Assembly (NCBI GenBank): GCA_030220185.1
Contig: JASPKZ010004200.1
Location: 54,794 to 118,793, forward strand
Direction of reading: 5' to 3'
DNA from: Diploptera punctata
Lineage: Eukaryota > Arthropoda > Insecta > Blattodea > Blaberidae
Length of the DNA stretch: 64,000 bases
A program made the translations under genes and the position numbers. Positions 1-10,245 of the stretch are shown here, piece by piece (positions within the stretch are counted from its first letter, which is position 1; each line of letters opens with the position of its first letter). The notes beneath the pieces are model-generated. The model was not told where the DNA came from. It did not search any database and saw only the letters and a list, made by a program, of their open reading frames with translations.

Positions 1-604
1 ATTTAACCAATCAAATCTAAACCTGGTATTTAATGGATCATTAAACAATAGAATTTAAATTAAAATCATGTGATGTAATAATGTTCTTTAATATTATAAC
101 AGAATTACTCTTGGAGTCTATATATAACTTTCATCAAAGATAGAAGCTATAAGAACTCTCCTGATAAAATGTGAAATTTAATACCAGAAGAGTAATTGAT
201 TTCAGACAAGAAAATAATATATTTAATTGACAGTGAAGAATAATATCACTTAAATTTACTTAATCTGCTGGGAACCTACAAAATGAATAAATTTATTACT
301 AGTTCAGTTATTAGTGATTTCTAAAGTGTTTTCCTATCCTGTGTACCAACTTCGACCTTGAGAAGAGAATCCAGCTCTACCGGAAAATCAAACCCAACCT
401 GAACCAGTAATTCTTATTTATTATTTTTGGACACTAATCCTTCAAAATTGCGCCCACAACGTGGAAAATAATGAAGAACTGACTAAATACTTCTTCAAAA
501 TGTCGCCACAACGAGGGGCACGATTCTATACTTCTTCAAATTGTCGCCACAACGAGGGCCTAATTCTATATTCCTTCACTGTGTGAAAGGAATCCAGGTA
601 GGAA
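1..604. other. AT-rich sequence with no recognised gene
   Basis: No supported coding region. Around 440-570 there is a short imperfect direct repetition of a segment containing 'cttcaaaatgtcgccaca' (about 50-60 bases per unit, three partial units). It may be the degraded flank or end of the adjacent hAT remnant, but I see no clear terminal repeat. Confidence 0.4.
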
Positions 605-1513
605 TTTAAGATGGGATTACATCGTGGATTAGCTCGATTTTTCTGCTTATTGGATATTCTTGGTAGTGTGATTTATACACCTAGCTCACAAGGAATAGTT
701 TCCATCTCTTTCGTGATGCTTTCTCATAACCTTTTTTTGCGATCTATTAACATGATTTTAATGCTTTTAACATGGGCCGTGCATTTAATTAAATCTATAG
801 CCACGGCTTGCAGCGAATTAACGACAGGTTCCAAATAACTTGAATATTTTGCTATCAGGCACAAACAAAATATGAAAGCACTTCTACTTGCAACAGCATT
901 CAACTGATCAGCTTATTTTCGGCCTGGTGCGATTCTTTCTACGGCATTCAATTTGAGACCGTTCATCAATTCCACAAAGTGTTTCTTAAATATCCCAGTA
1001 CTTTTATATTTTTGCAACCAATGTGTTTCGCAGAGCATGGGGATGTTTGGGACGTGCTGTCTTCTCAACGGCTACTCTCGAAAAAAGTTTATAATATCCT
1101 TAATTGTAGCTATCGTGTTTCTCACCTCAGACACACTATTTAAATCATTTACCACAACAATGATTTTGTGGCTCGCGCAGTGGAAGTAAATACCTTTTGA
1201 AAAAAACTCGCGCAGACGTTTCTGGACCCTGTTGTCTTTTCCTGCCATTGTTGAGCAGCCATCATAGCTCTGACCGACCCATTGTGCGGGTCAATGTCTA
1301 TTTATCTGGAAAAAAGAACTCAATATCTGCAACAATTGATTGAGCGTCGATCCTTTTAAGATTAACAAAGCCCAAAACTCTTCTAGAATTTTATTCAGTT
1401 TTTCATTTAAAAAATCGCACACCATTGGGCAATTGCTCCTTTCCAGAAATGTCACAGTATTCATCAGCTAAAACATTCTAAGCGCTAGCATTTTTTACAA
1501 GATCCGCAATCAT
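605..1513 (-). pseudogene. hAT transposase remnant (ZMYM1-like), copy 1
   Basis: Read on the minus strand this matches the better preserved hAT remnant at 3587-5495, covering the RNase H-like part of the transposase from the block 'DIDPHNG' downstream to roughly the all-alpha insertion. The two share long stretches of near identity, for example around 1270-1320 and 4375-4420. The family is the hAT transposase group often annotated in insects as zinc finger MYM-type protein 1-like. No ORF is intact in any frame; the plus-strand ORFs across it are antisense shadows. It stops abruptly at about 1513 against a LINE reverse-transcriptase scrap, so one end is truncated by that junction. It forms an inverted pair with copy 2, about 2 kb apart. 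Confidence 0.72.
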
Positions 1514-1674
1514 TATCTTAACCTATGCTGATGATTTAGTATAATTAGGCGAAAGCGAGGAGATACTAAGGGCCAACACACTCAAACTATTCAGTAACAC
1601 TAATAAATTGGGAATGAAAATTGATATCAATAAAACTAAATATAGGTTATGGTCACGCATACAGTATGATTCAG
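1514..1674 (+). pseudogene. LINE reverse-transcriptase scrap with YADD box
   Basis: The plus strand encodes 'LTYADDLV', a stop, then 'LGESEEILRANTLKLF' and 'LGMKIDINKTKY', the catalytic YADD box and following helix of a non-LTR reverse transcriptase. Only about 50 codons survive, with one in-frame stop. The reading resumes on the far side of the mariner-like element (from about 2984), so that element inserted into this scrap. Too short to assign to a LINE clade. Confidence 0.75.
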
Positions 1675-2974
1675 AAATATGGCTATACGTTTGATCGCAT
1701 TTTGTGACGAAAATATTATTATTAAAGGAAATATGATGTTATCATTGGAAAGGGAATCCTTTAAATTACAACAATAGAACAAAACAAATCACTTACAACA
1801 ACACTAAGCAAGTCACTTTATTGCTTCAAACTCTTCGCCGTTTACATCCAAGCATAATTGGCATCACTTTGGGAAGTCATTCATTGCGTTATGATACATG
1901 TTTAGAGCAATATCTCTAATTTCTTCCTCAATCACTAATTTCAGCATGTCGACGTCTTGAGGTTTCCGGGCATAAACCTTCTCCTTCAAATAACCCCACA
2001 ACCAATAGTCACACGCTGTGAGGTCTGGGGAACGGGCTGGCCATTCAATGGGGCCTCTTCTTCCCACCCACCTGTTTTACAAATGATCATCCAAAATTTC
2101 CCTCTCCGCAATTGCAAAGTGAGGAGGCTCACATTCCTGCAGGAATAAACATTGTTCATGGTCAGCACTTTGCATTACCAGCAGGACAATTTGTCTAAGG
2201 ATATCACTATACCGATCACCATTAACAGTCTCATCCAAAATTCGCATTCCTAACAGTTCTTCCCATCCGATCATAGCCCAAACAGTGACTTTGCCGCATC
2301 CTAAACGTGTCTCTTCAATAACATTAGGATTCTCTTTACCATAATAGTGACAATTGTGTCGATTAACACTTCCGTTGAAATGAAAACAGCTTCATCAGAA
2401 AAGTGCAATTTTCTGTACCAATGTTCGTCGTTTGCTGATTCCCTTATAAGGAATTCACAAAATTCCATCCGCCTGTCAGGGTCGTCTTCATTATGTTCGT
2501 GGACACGAGTCGGTTTGAAGGGGTGGTACTTCTCACGCTTCATAACACGACACACACTCGATTGACTGATATAAAGCTCACGTGTAGCTTGGCAGGTTGA
2601 TTTTTGTTGGCTAGCGTTGTGTCTGCATCCGTGCTAATGCGAGGCCTTCCAGGAGGTTTGATTTTCAGCATCTTTCCGGGTTTCCAGCAGTCATTTGCTC
2701 CACTTCCCCACAGTCGACGGCTGCAATTCTACGTTAAACTCACGTCTTGCCCGTCTTGAGGCCTCACGATCATTAGCATACGTTATTGCCCATGCAGCAA
2801 TTGTAATTTTATGTTGCATATTCAACGCCATTTTGACTAATGACATAAGTTCTACACTGTTTTGTTTTATTCCATTGTTGTAATTTGAATAATTGCCTTT
2901 CCAACGGTAATTTCATATTTTCTGTAATGGTAATATTTTCATCACACAACGCGATCAAACGTTTAGCCATATTT
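1675..2974 (-). mobile_element. Mariner-like DNA transposon with ~110-bp TIRs and 9-bp flanking duplication
   Basis: The two ends are inverted repeats of about 110 bases beginning 'aaatatggct'; they match on into 'cgtttgatcgc' and then with scattered differences up to 'acaacaat'. Immediately outside both ends lies the direct repeat 'atgattcag' (1666-1674 and 2975-2983). Between the ends is a degraded transposase on the minus strand (separate entry). About 1,300 bp is normal for a mariner-type element. The 9-bp flanking duplication is not what Tc1/mariner elements make (TA), and is discussed in the findings. The insertion interrupts a LINE reverse-transcriptase scrap whose reading continues on both sides. 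Confidence 0.85.
1864..2831 (-). pseudogene. Mariner/IS630-like transposase, frameshifted
   Basis: On the minus strand the translation runs through an N-terminal helix-turn-helix-like part (around 2640-2820, 'ITIAAWAITYANDREASRR'), then the first catalytic region 'LHFSDEAVF' (near 2390), 'GRYSDILRQIVL'-like central sequence, 'QECEPPHFAIAEREIL' (near 2110) and 'WPARSPDLTACDYWLWGYL' (near 2020) followed by 'KEKVYARKP'. These are the DDE/D blocks of the IS630/Tc1/mariner superfamily, of the insect type usually ending 'SPDLTPCDFFLWGYLK'. The frame shifts at least twice (near 2350 and 2150), and the second block reads QEC where relatives have QDG, so the second catalytic aspartate is lost. Not functional. 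Confidence 0.8.
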
Positions 2975-2989
2975 ATGATTCAGAAGTAA

Positions 2990-3586
2990 AAAAATAAAAT
3001 TAAGCTCGCCAAGCCCAATCGTTATGATATACCAATTTATAAAGTACCTGTCCCAGTGGACATAAGTATCGCCAATACGCCAGAAAGGTTTAGACCTCTA
3101 TTATAAACGGCTAACGCAGCATTCACTCCTCGTATTTCAGCTGAGTACCTGAGTATGTTTTTCGACGCCTAGTCGCTTGTCGAAGCTTCGCTTGACCTCG
3201 ACTCTTCATTGGCCGCACACACTTCTAAAGTGAATGCCGTTTTTACAGCCTTATATTGTGCAACGCCCACTTACCGTATTTGGTCAAAGGTTCGCCATGA
3301 CTGTACCTCATATTTTCTAGAACGTTCGATAGGCACAAATAATTATATAATTAATATGTTCTTTACTCGAAGATTCTAGACTCATGCTTTAACGTTGAAC
3401 TACGCGTATTCGTACGTGTATGCGTCAGAATGGATATAATAAAATTCTTTGGTAAGTTGCCTACCTAAACAAGTTCTATCATTGCAATTTTATTTTTTCC
3501 CCCGGATAGTTTAGAAGGCATCACATCCGAAAAAGAAGATTTACCCACCATATGATATTGTCAACTGGTTCGGGAGAAGAGAGCTA
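2990..3586. other. Unassigned sequence between the two inverted hAT remnants
   Basis: No gene recognised. The first part may continue the LINE scrap. The remainder (about 3090-3530) may hold the 5' region of hAT copy 2, but I could not define a terminal inverted repeat or target duplication. Confidence 0.35.
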
Positions 3587-5495
3587 ATGAGTAAAGAAGT
3601 TAAAGTGAAAATTATGACAAACTGCTGGAATCCACCCGAAAGCTACAATTGCAGCAAATATGCTGAACATTTAAACGGAAGTTCAAGTTGTTGGATCCAA
3701 CAATATTCATCCTGGCTAAAGTATTCCGCAAAACTTAAGGGTGCACTCTGTATATATTGTATTCTATTGTGAGGGGCGTTAAATGGTCATTCATAGTGAG
3801 GCCCTTCCAGAAGTTTTTCAAAATGCATGAATTCGTAAAAAAAAAATCCGAGAGGCGCTGGCATATGCAAGTTACGCAGTCAACATGCTTGTTTTAAGCG
3901 AGGTCCCTGTTAGGCAAAATCTCGTAAGTGCCTATAAGAAAATTGCGGCGGGGCACGAAATATTTGTTTTCCATCTCGGATACCACTATCTTCAGTGGCT
4001 TACATGACTTGTATTTAAGGGGTGAAACACCGGAAGAAGGCGTTTTCAGGGATTTGATTCAGTGGAGAATCTTGATACCGGTGATATAAGCTTGAAACCT
4101 CATTTAAACGCCACGAATGCTACCTATGTTTTTCCATATATTAAAAATGAATTGACTGTAATATATGACTTGAGGTAAAGATAATGATTGCGGATGATGT
4201 AAAAAAGTATTTTAGCTGATGCATGCTGCGATATTTCTGGGAAGGAATAATTTTCCAATGGTGTGCGGTTTTTTATGAAAAACAATAAAATTCTAGAAGA
4301 GTTTTGGGCTTTGTTAAACGTAAAAGAATGGACGCCCAATCAATTGTTGTAGATATTGAGTTTTTTTTTCAGATAAATAGACATTGACCCGCACAATGGG
4401 TCGGTCAAGGCTATGATGGCTGCTCAACAATGGCAGGAAAAGACAACAGGGTCCAGATACGTCTGCTTGACTATTTTTCAAACTTCTACTGCGCGAGCGA
4501 CAAAATCATTCTTGTGGTAAATGACTTGAATAGTATGTCTGAGGTGAGAAACACGATAGCTACAATTAAGGATATTATAAACTTTTTTGAGAGTAGACGT
4601 TGAGAGAACAGCACGTCCCATGCATCCCCATGCTCTGCGAAACACATTGGTTGCAAAAAATGTAAAAGTACTGGGATATTTAAGAAACACTTTTTGGAAT
4701 TGATGAACGGTCTCAAATTGATTGCCGTAGAAAGAAACGCACCAGGTCGAAAAGAAGCTCATCAGTTGAATGAAGTTGCTTTCATATTTTGTTTGTGCCT
4801 GATAGCAAAATATTCCAGTTATTTGGAACCTGTCGTTAATTCGCTGCGAGCCGTGGCTATAGATTCAATTAAATGCACGGCCCATGTTAAAAGCATTAAA
4901 ATCATGTTAATAGATCGCAAAAAATAGGTATGAGAAGGCATCATGAAAGAGATGGAAACTATTGCTTCTGAGCTAGATGTATAAATCACACTATCAAGAA
5001 TATCCAATAAGCAGAAAATCCAGCTAATCCACGATGTAATCCCGAATATTGCTTTAAGGTGGCCATCTTAAATCCTTATTTGGATTCCTTTCACACAGCT
5101 TTGTCACACAGATTTGGAGAACAACTTCAAATGCTGCACCCTAAGAACCTAAAAACATCTCTGAAAGATACCCAAGCAACAGCGTGTAAAATTTCAGAGT
5201 ATTATAAAATCGAGGGTCTGTCCACCGGAATTGAACTATGGCACCGTATATGTATGAAACGAAGTGACACGGATAAAGAAGGTGATTTCGTTAACATCGT
5301 GGACGGGTGCCATTTTTTTTCCCATCCATCAAAAAGCAATTGTAATATACCTGTCTTAACCAAGCGTTACGGCTTCGATTGAATGTACTTTTAGCATCTT
5401 AAGAAAAGTGAGGACATAGTGCCGTTCTAAAATGACAGAACATCGCCTTCATGGCCTGTCTATGCTCAGTCTATACAAAAAAAAACTAAAATTAC
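3587..5495 (+). pseudogene. hAT transposase remnant (ZMYM1-like), copy 2
   Basis: The order of hAT transposase parts is preserved over 1.9 kb in shifting frames. The TTF-type zinc finger region reads 'SCWIQQYSSWLKYSAKLKGA' then 'LCIYCILL' (about 3680-3770). The N-terminal DUF4371-like part reads 'VFRDLIQWRI' and 'LKPHLNATNATYVFPYIKNE' (4045-4160). 'ADACCDISGKE' follows (about 4220), then 'DIDPHNGSVKAMM' (4378), 'LVVNDLNSMSEVRNTIATIK' (4510-4570), 'IPMLCETHW' (4622) and 'LNPYLDSFHTALSHRF' (5070). It ends with the dimerisation motif 'ASIECTFSILRKVRT' plus 'MTEHRLHGLSMLSL' (5370-5470). Many stops and frameshifts make it a dead copy. The longest clean stretch is 107 codons at 5059-5382. Confidence 0.85.
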
Positions 5496-6180
5496 ATTGG
5501 AAAATTCAAATAAAACGTACTTAAAAAACGTTTTCAAACGAAAAGGCGAGTCGAACTATATATGTATATGCTAATTGTACTTGAGTAGTAGCTAAAACAT
5601 AGCTAATAGTTTCAATACAATTAAGTATAAAAAATGACGAAGTAATCTTGACAAAATCTTAATTCACCAAGCCTAAAATTTCAGCAATTATTTCACTATT
5701 ATTTTTATATTTCCTCATCAATAGCGCTGTTGTTTTCTTCTAAAATATATGAAAATTAATTAAAAATATAAAGGTTGTATTTTGTATTTTTGATTTGTTC
5801 GTTTATACCCAGAAGGTATACAGTGGAAAAAAAATTGCACCCCTCTTAATCCAATGCTGGCTATGCCCATGCATGCTCTAGTACAAAATTGAATAGCGGA
5901 AGAGATATAGGCCTGCAACAATAAGATAAAACCAACATAAGAATCTGAATCAGTGAAAAGATCTGTGCTTATAAAAATTTGTATATGGGCGAGACATCTG
6001 TTGAGCATTGTGTGTACTGTATGCATGCCAGACCGATACTGTTCTTAGTGTAACGTCGATACACGGAAAGTATTATGTCGATACAAGGAGGTCAACAAAA
6101 TATGAAAATCTCACAAAAAATCATATAATGAATTAAAATTTATGAATTCAATAGACCTTAATGAAGAATAATGCCCTCAA
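5496..6180. other. No recognised gene
   Basis: AT-rich DNA after the hAT remnant. I see no domain, tRNA-like fold or terminal repeats; the minus-strand ORF of 88 codons at 5760-6026 has no recognisable features. Confidence 0.4.
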
Positions 6181-6183
6181 AAT

Positions 6184-6228
6184 ATTATATATATATATAT
6201 ATATTATATATATATATATATATATAAA
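6184..6228. repeat. (TA)n microsatellite
   Basis: Uninterrupted TA dinucleotides apart from two short breaks, able to form cruciform structures. Similar TA tracts occur at 15701-15727, 28102-28128, 31162-31190, 46270-46295 and 55655-55690. Confidence 0.95.
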
Positions 6229-6354
6229 TAAGCGGTGAAATTGTTTTAGTTAACTTTTAGGTTTAAAGTGAAACAACAAATTAACGAATGAAACAATATA
6301 TATATGTTTTTTTTTCATTTACGCTATAGTATTACGACGTTATTAATTGATGAG

Positions 6355-7530
6355 TAGAGGGCGGTTTTGTGCATATTTGCATGTTTTATTCCTTCAAAGA
6401 TAAACATATGCATGGAAGAGGAAATTGCGTTTTATGTCATTTGGAATCAATTGGCAAAATTTTATAGTGCATATAAATGCATATTCACGGGATTAGCGCA
6501 TATTCCATTAATATGTGCATATGGGTGCATATATTATACTTTTTTCTATTTAATACTAAAATATTAGTTGCTAACCTCATAAAATTACAAGTTTCTGGTT
6601 TATTGTCATGTTTTTGCAATTGAAGACAATCTTGTTTTCATAGAAAGTCAGCATTCCTATTTCGCATTTTCGCACAACAGTAACAATGTCGAGCAGGGGT
6701 CTGCAATTTTAAATCTCAACAGATCAATAAAGCAACCTGGCCTGAATCATATCCTGAAAGGAAGATTTCGGAAGAGATGATCGTGCTTGCCAACAAAGGT
6801 CAGTTTATTGGTAGCAATTTCCTTGTTTTTGTTTTCAACCGGCGATATTCTTTGAAGTTCGAACATCAGATTTATTGAGACTGTCGGCATATACGACAAA
6901 GACTCACAAATCATTCCTGAAATACTTAATTTCACACAAAGGAAGCCTGTTGTACATTATTGACCACGGTGACAAAACAAATCAAAGTTTGAATTCTTTT
7001 CTCAAGTACAATTTTTTGAGTGTTAGTGGACCAAGACAAGTGTTTCCGATGCCTAAAGAAAAATCCAGTAAAATATATTTGCTTCATCAATGGCTTCGTG
7101 GGAATCCTACATTAACAACAAATGCAAAATTGTCCTATGCCAAGTCTGCGACAAACATGTGAGTATTTTAAATAACTTATTATCAGTTTATGACATTATT
7201 AAATCAATATAATTCTGCCCTGAATGTCTTCTCATATACAATAAAGTAAGGTGAAATACATTTCACTAATTATTAATTTTATGAGAATAATGAGAATGAC
7301 GCTATAATATACAATTATTAACTTCAATTAGGAGCGAAAAAGTAAAAATATTACAATTGTTGCTTCATAAAAAATTATGAAAATGATATGAGAAAACAGA
7401 GTATTTTATTATAAGAACAAAATTAATTTTTGTGCATATTTTCTAATTTTAAGAGCATACTTTGAACTTTTTTGCTGCATAGTTGCATGCATATATTTAT
7501 GGTTTTTAGTGCATATAAATCCGCCCTCTT
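6355..7530 (+). mobile_element. hAT element, 1.18 kb, with 8-bp target duplication
   Basis: The ends are 'tagagggcgg' on the left and its inverse 'ccgccctctt' on the right. Both are flanked outside by the direct repeat 'ttgatgag' (6347-6354 and 7531-7538), the 8-bp duplication typical of hAT. The subterminal regions on both sides are full of 'gcatat'/'gtgcat' words, as usual for hAT transposase-binding zones. Inside is a short coding relic with a BED-like zinc finger start (separate entry). At about 1.2 kb it is a non-autonomous deletion derivative. Confidence 0.85.
7049..7161 (+). pseudogene. CGGBP1-like zinc-finger relic inside the hAT element
   Basis: Starts 'MPKEKSSKIYLLHQWLRGNP' and, after a one-base frame change near 7115, continues 'KIVLCQVCDKHV'. 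This resembles the N-terminus and first cysteine pair (CxxC) of the CGG-binding-protein-1/BED-type zinc fingers found in some insect hAT transposases. The second half of the finger (histidines) is absent. Immediately after the CDKHV block comes 'gtgagt' (7159-7164), an ideal 5' splice site, so this may once have been the first exon of a spliced transposase or host-captured gene. Everything downstream is non-coding. Confidence 0.6.
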
Positions 7531-7743
7531 TTGATGAGTAATTGCAATTTACTATCCAAGGGACGAACTTCCCTACTTGGATCCCTAGAGTGCAAGGAAA
7601 CCAATATACAATGACAAATAATAGAAGAAAAATAGTTAAGCTATGCAGAACTCAATACTCTGGGATAAAATTGTTTTAGACAAAATCAGTAAACCTACAT
7701 TGCAGGTTTTGTTACAAATCATATCATATGATATAGATTATTG

Positions 7744-7744
<1 letters not shown>

Positions 7745-7816
<72 letters not shown>
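7745..7816. repeat. (TTA)n microsatellite
   Basis: About 24 uninterrupted trinucleotide units. It precedes a LINE 3' end in which the same trinucleotide forms the tail, so it may be the tail of an earlier insertion. Confidence 0.95.
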
Positions 7817-7817
<1 letters not shown>

Positions 7818-8008
7818 AATAGAATGTTGTATACATGAAATTTCAGTTTCAATTTTAATTTATTTTAAAACCATTGTAGTTAGTATACTGTTGTATATAT
7901 AATCTGTGCTGTATATATGTACCGGGATTTGTATATTTCTGCTGGTTGAGTAGAATAGAAGACCTTAGGCCTTAACTTTGCCAGAATAAAGAAAACATTG
8001 TTATTGTT
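7817..8008 (+). mobile_element. CR1-like LINE 3' end with conserved hairpin and (TTA)n tail
   Basis: Contains the family 3' signature 'ctggttgag' ... 'aagaccttaggcctt' ... 'gccagaataaa' at 7942-7990, followed by a TTA tail. The same signature recurs at 48468 (+), 57336 (+), 50312 (-), 42015 (-) and in degraded form at 47175 and 55385. The copies at 48 and 50 kb are preceded by reverse-transcriptase C-terminal coding sequence, which identifies the family as a LINE. This copy is 5'-truncated to its untranslated region. Confidence 0.75.
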
Positions 8009-8028
8009 CCTAATATTATTATTATTAC

Positions 8029-8063
<35 letters not shown>

Positions 8064-8380
8064 ATTATTATATTATATTATTATTATTATTATTATTATA
8101 TTATATTATTATTATTATTATTATATTATAATATTATTATTATTATTATATTATAATATTATTATTATTATATTATTATATTATTATTATATTATTATTA
8201 TATTATTAATTATATTATTATTATATTATTATTATATTATTCTTATTATATTATTATTATTATTTATATTATTATTATATTATTATATTCTTACTTATAT
8301 TATATTAATATCTTATTATTATTCTATTATTATATTATTTTATTATTCTTATTACTTATTTTTTATTATTCTTATTTTTA
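8009..8380. repeat. Imperfect TTA/TATT simple repeat
   Basis: About 370 bases built only from TTA, TATT and similar units with drift; it is the expanded and eroded tail of the LINE 3' end just upstream and grades into the pyrimidine tract that follows. Confidence 0.9.
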
Positions 8381-8448
8381 TTCTTTTTTTTCTTCTTCTT
8401 CTTTTCTTCTTCTTTTCCTTCTTCTTTTTCTTCTTCTTTTTCTTCTTT

Positions 8449-8479
<31 letters not shown>

Positions 8480-8811
8480 TCTTCTTCCTCTTCTTTTTCT
8501 GCTTTTTCTTTTTCTTCTTCTTTTTCTTCTTCTTTTTTCTTTCTTCTTTTTCTTCTTTTTCTTTTCTTCTTCTTCTTTTTCTTCTTCTTTTTCTTTTTCT
8601 TCTTCTTCTTTTTCTTCTTCTTCTTTTTCTTCTTCTTTTCTTCTTTTTCTTTTTCTTCTTTTTCTTCTTCTTCTTCTTCTTCTTTTTCTTCTTCTTTTTC
8701 TTCTTCTTTTTCTTCTTCTTTTTCTTCTTCTTTTTCTTCTTCTTCTTTCTTCTTCTTCTTTTTCTTCTTCTTCTTTTTCTTCTTCTTCTTTTTCTTCTTC
8801 TTCTTTTTCTT
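8381..8811. repeat. 431-base homopyrimidine tract, (TTC/TTTTTC)n
   Basis: Every base is C or T except a single G at 8501. The tract is made of TTC and TTTTTC units with internal mirror symmetry, the composition known to form intramolecular triplex (H-DNA). Its junction with the TTA repeat suggests it arose by stepwise expansion and mutation of a LINE tail. The long ORFs that cross it are compositional artefacts. Confidence 0.95.
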
Positions 8812-9021
8812 ATTTTTTTTTTATTCTTATTTTTATTATTATTATTTTTTTATATTTTTATATTACTATTTTTATTAGTAGTTTTTATTATTATTATCCG
8901 ACACATGGACGTCAGAAGAAAACAGGACAACGGTAGCTGTAGAAATGAATTTTTGGAGACGATGGACACAAATCTGAAAATAAGATAAAGTGTAGAAAAA
9001 TACAAGAGAAATTAATAGTGC
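8812..9021. other. AT-rich remnant of the simple repeat and short unique spacer
   Basis: TTATT-type simple sequence to about 8900, then about 120 bases of ordinary sequence leading to the foldback element. No gene seen. Confidence 0.5.
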
Positions 9022-9866
9022 GAGATCCGGCTGCAAGGTTACTACGTTCATCCAGTGGATGAACAAAAGAGATCCGGCTGCAAGGTTACTACGTTCATCC
9101 AGTGGATGAACAAAATCAATTTTTTCATAAAATTGTGAATTACTGAATACATTTTTGCTTAGTTGCCTATTAAAATTCGGCCGCTAGTATGTTTAATTAA
9201 AATATACCGTAATTAATCAATTTATTCGAAATAATTTGATTCACTTGTTATTAAAATAAATTATAATCCAGTTCGCAGAAATCGATGTATGGAGCTTGAA
9301 AAGTTTTGGTTGCCATTGCACACTTGGCCGTAAACCTCCTCGCGGCTACAGCAGGCTGTGACACCAGTCAGTAATAAAATGGTGGTAAGTACGTATTTAT
9401 TGGTTTATATTATTTCAAATGAAGTTCAGTTCATTTAAAATGCTGTGATTTGTTTCGTATAATGTATATTAACGCGACCTTTTGGATATACTTTTCTATA
9501 TACAATGTACGTAGTATACATAAAGGGCAGCGGTTTTACTTCCCGCTGCGAGGGAACAATATAAAACGATAAATACGTACTTACTGTCATTTTATAACTG
9601 ATTGGTGTCACAGCCTGCTGTAGCCGCGAGGAGGTTTACGGCCAAGTGTGCAGTGACAACCGCAATTTTTCAAGGTCTATACATCGATTTCTGCGAACTG
9701 GATTATAATTTATTTTAATAATAAGTGAATCAAATTATTTCGAATAAATACATGAATTGCAGTATATTTTAATTAAACATACTGGCGGCCGAATTTTAAT
9801 AGGCAACTCGGCAAAAATGTATTCATCCACTCGATGAACGTAGTAATCTTGCTGCCGCATCTTGGA
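9022..9866. mobile_element. Foldback (long inverted repeat) element
   Basis: The outer ~300 bases on each side are inverted copies (about 9069-9400 and 9575-9866). Matching landmarks include 'taaacctcctcgcggctaca' against its complement near 9625, and 'attcggccgc' near 9175 against 'gcggccgaat' near 9790. The left end carries an exact 47-bp tandem duplication (9022-9068 and 9069-9115), each unit holding the small palindrome 'gttcatccagtggatgaac'. The ~175-base centre has no coding capacity. A second copy of the centre and inner arm lies at 49770-49978 in the opposite orientation, which makes this a dispersed family rather than a local rearrangement. I could not define a target duplication. 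Confidence 0.8.
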
Positions 9867-9909
9867 CTACAAGCAAGTGGAAAGGAATATACTTGTAAAA
9901 CAATCAGAA

Positions 9910-10150
9910 AGGTGTTTGAGGTGGTATGTACACTTCACGAGTACAACATGATAGAATACCAAAGAAGGTCCTTAAAAGATAGTCTAGAGGAAGGAAGGGA
10001 AGAGGCAGACCAAGAGAATATGAAGTAAGATGTATGGAATCAAGGGGCCTTGGGGAAGAAAACGCATTAGACAGTGGTCTCTGGCGACAAGTCACTTTGC
10101 TTTGAAGGAGAACTACTCTAGTGTGGAATATTCCCAATAATAATAAAAAA
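9910..10150 (+). pseudogene. LINE ORF2 C-terminal fragment
   Basis: The plus strand reads 'HDRIPKKVLK', a stop, then 'GRGRPREYEVRCMESRGLGE' and 'ENALDSGLWRQVTL'. This is the basic 'GRPR' segment and final tryptophan-rich stretch that end the ORF of many arthropod APE-type LINEs. One in-frame stop; 5'-truncated. Confidence 0.6.
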
Positions 10151-10167
10151 CAATAGACTGTGAAGAG

Positions 10168-10245
10168 ACAAGTGGACCTATTAACTGATATAGTCGGCCC
10201 AGTCACTTAGTTTACAGGCACTTTGTTTTGTCGTTAGGTAGATCT
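10168..10245 (+). repeat. 78-bp direct repeat, copy 1
   Basis: Starts 'caagtggacctattaac' and ends 'taggtagatct'; the second copy lies at 11534-11611 in the same orientation with about 10 differences. The function is unknown; it could be a fragment of a dispersed element. Confidence 0.8.

Noticed and set aside
953..1189. Plus-strand ORF with hydrophobic segments, repeated on the minus strand at 4486-4716
   Set aside because: Both are antisense shadows of the hAT transposase remnants, which encode recognisable motifs on the other strand.
7741..8900. CRISPR-like or satellite array of short units
   Set aside because: Units are simple tri- to hexanucleotides without spacers; it is a microsatellite grown from LINE tails.
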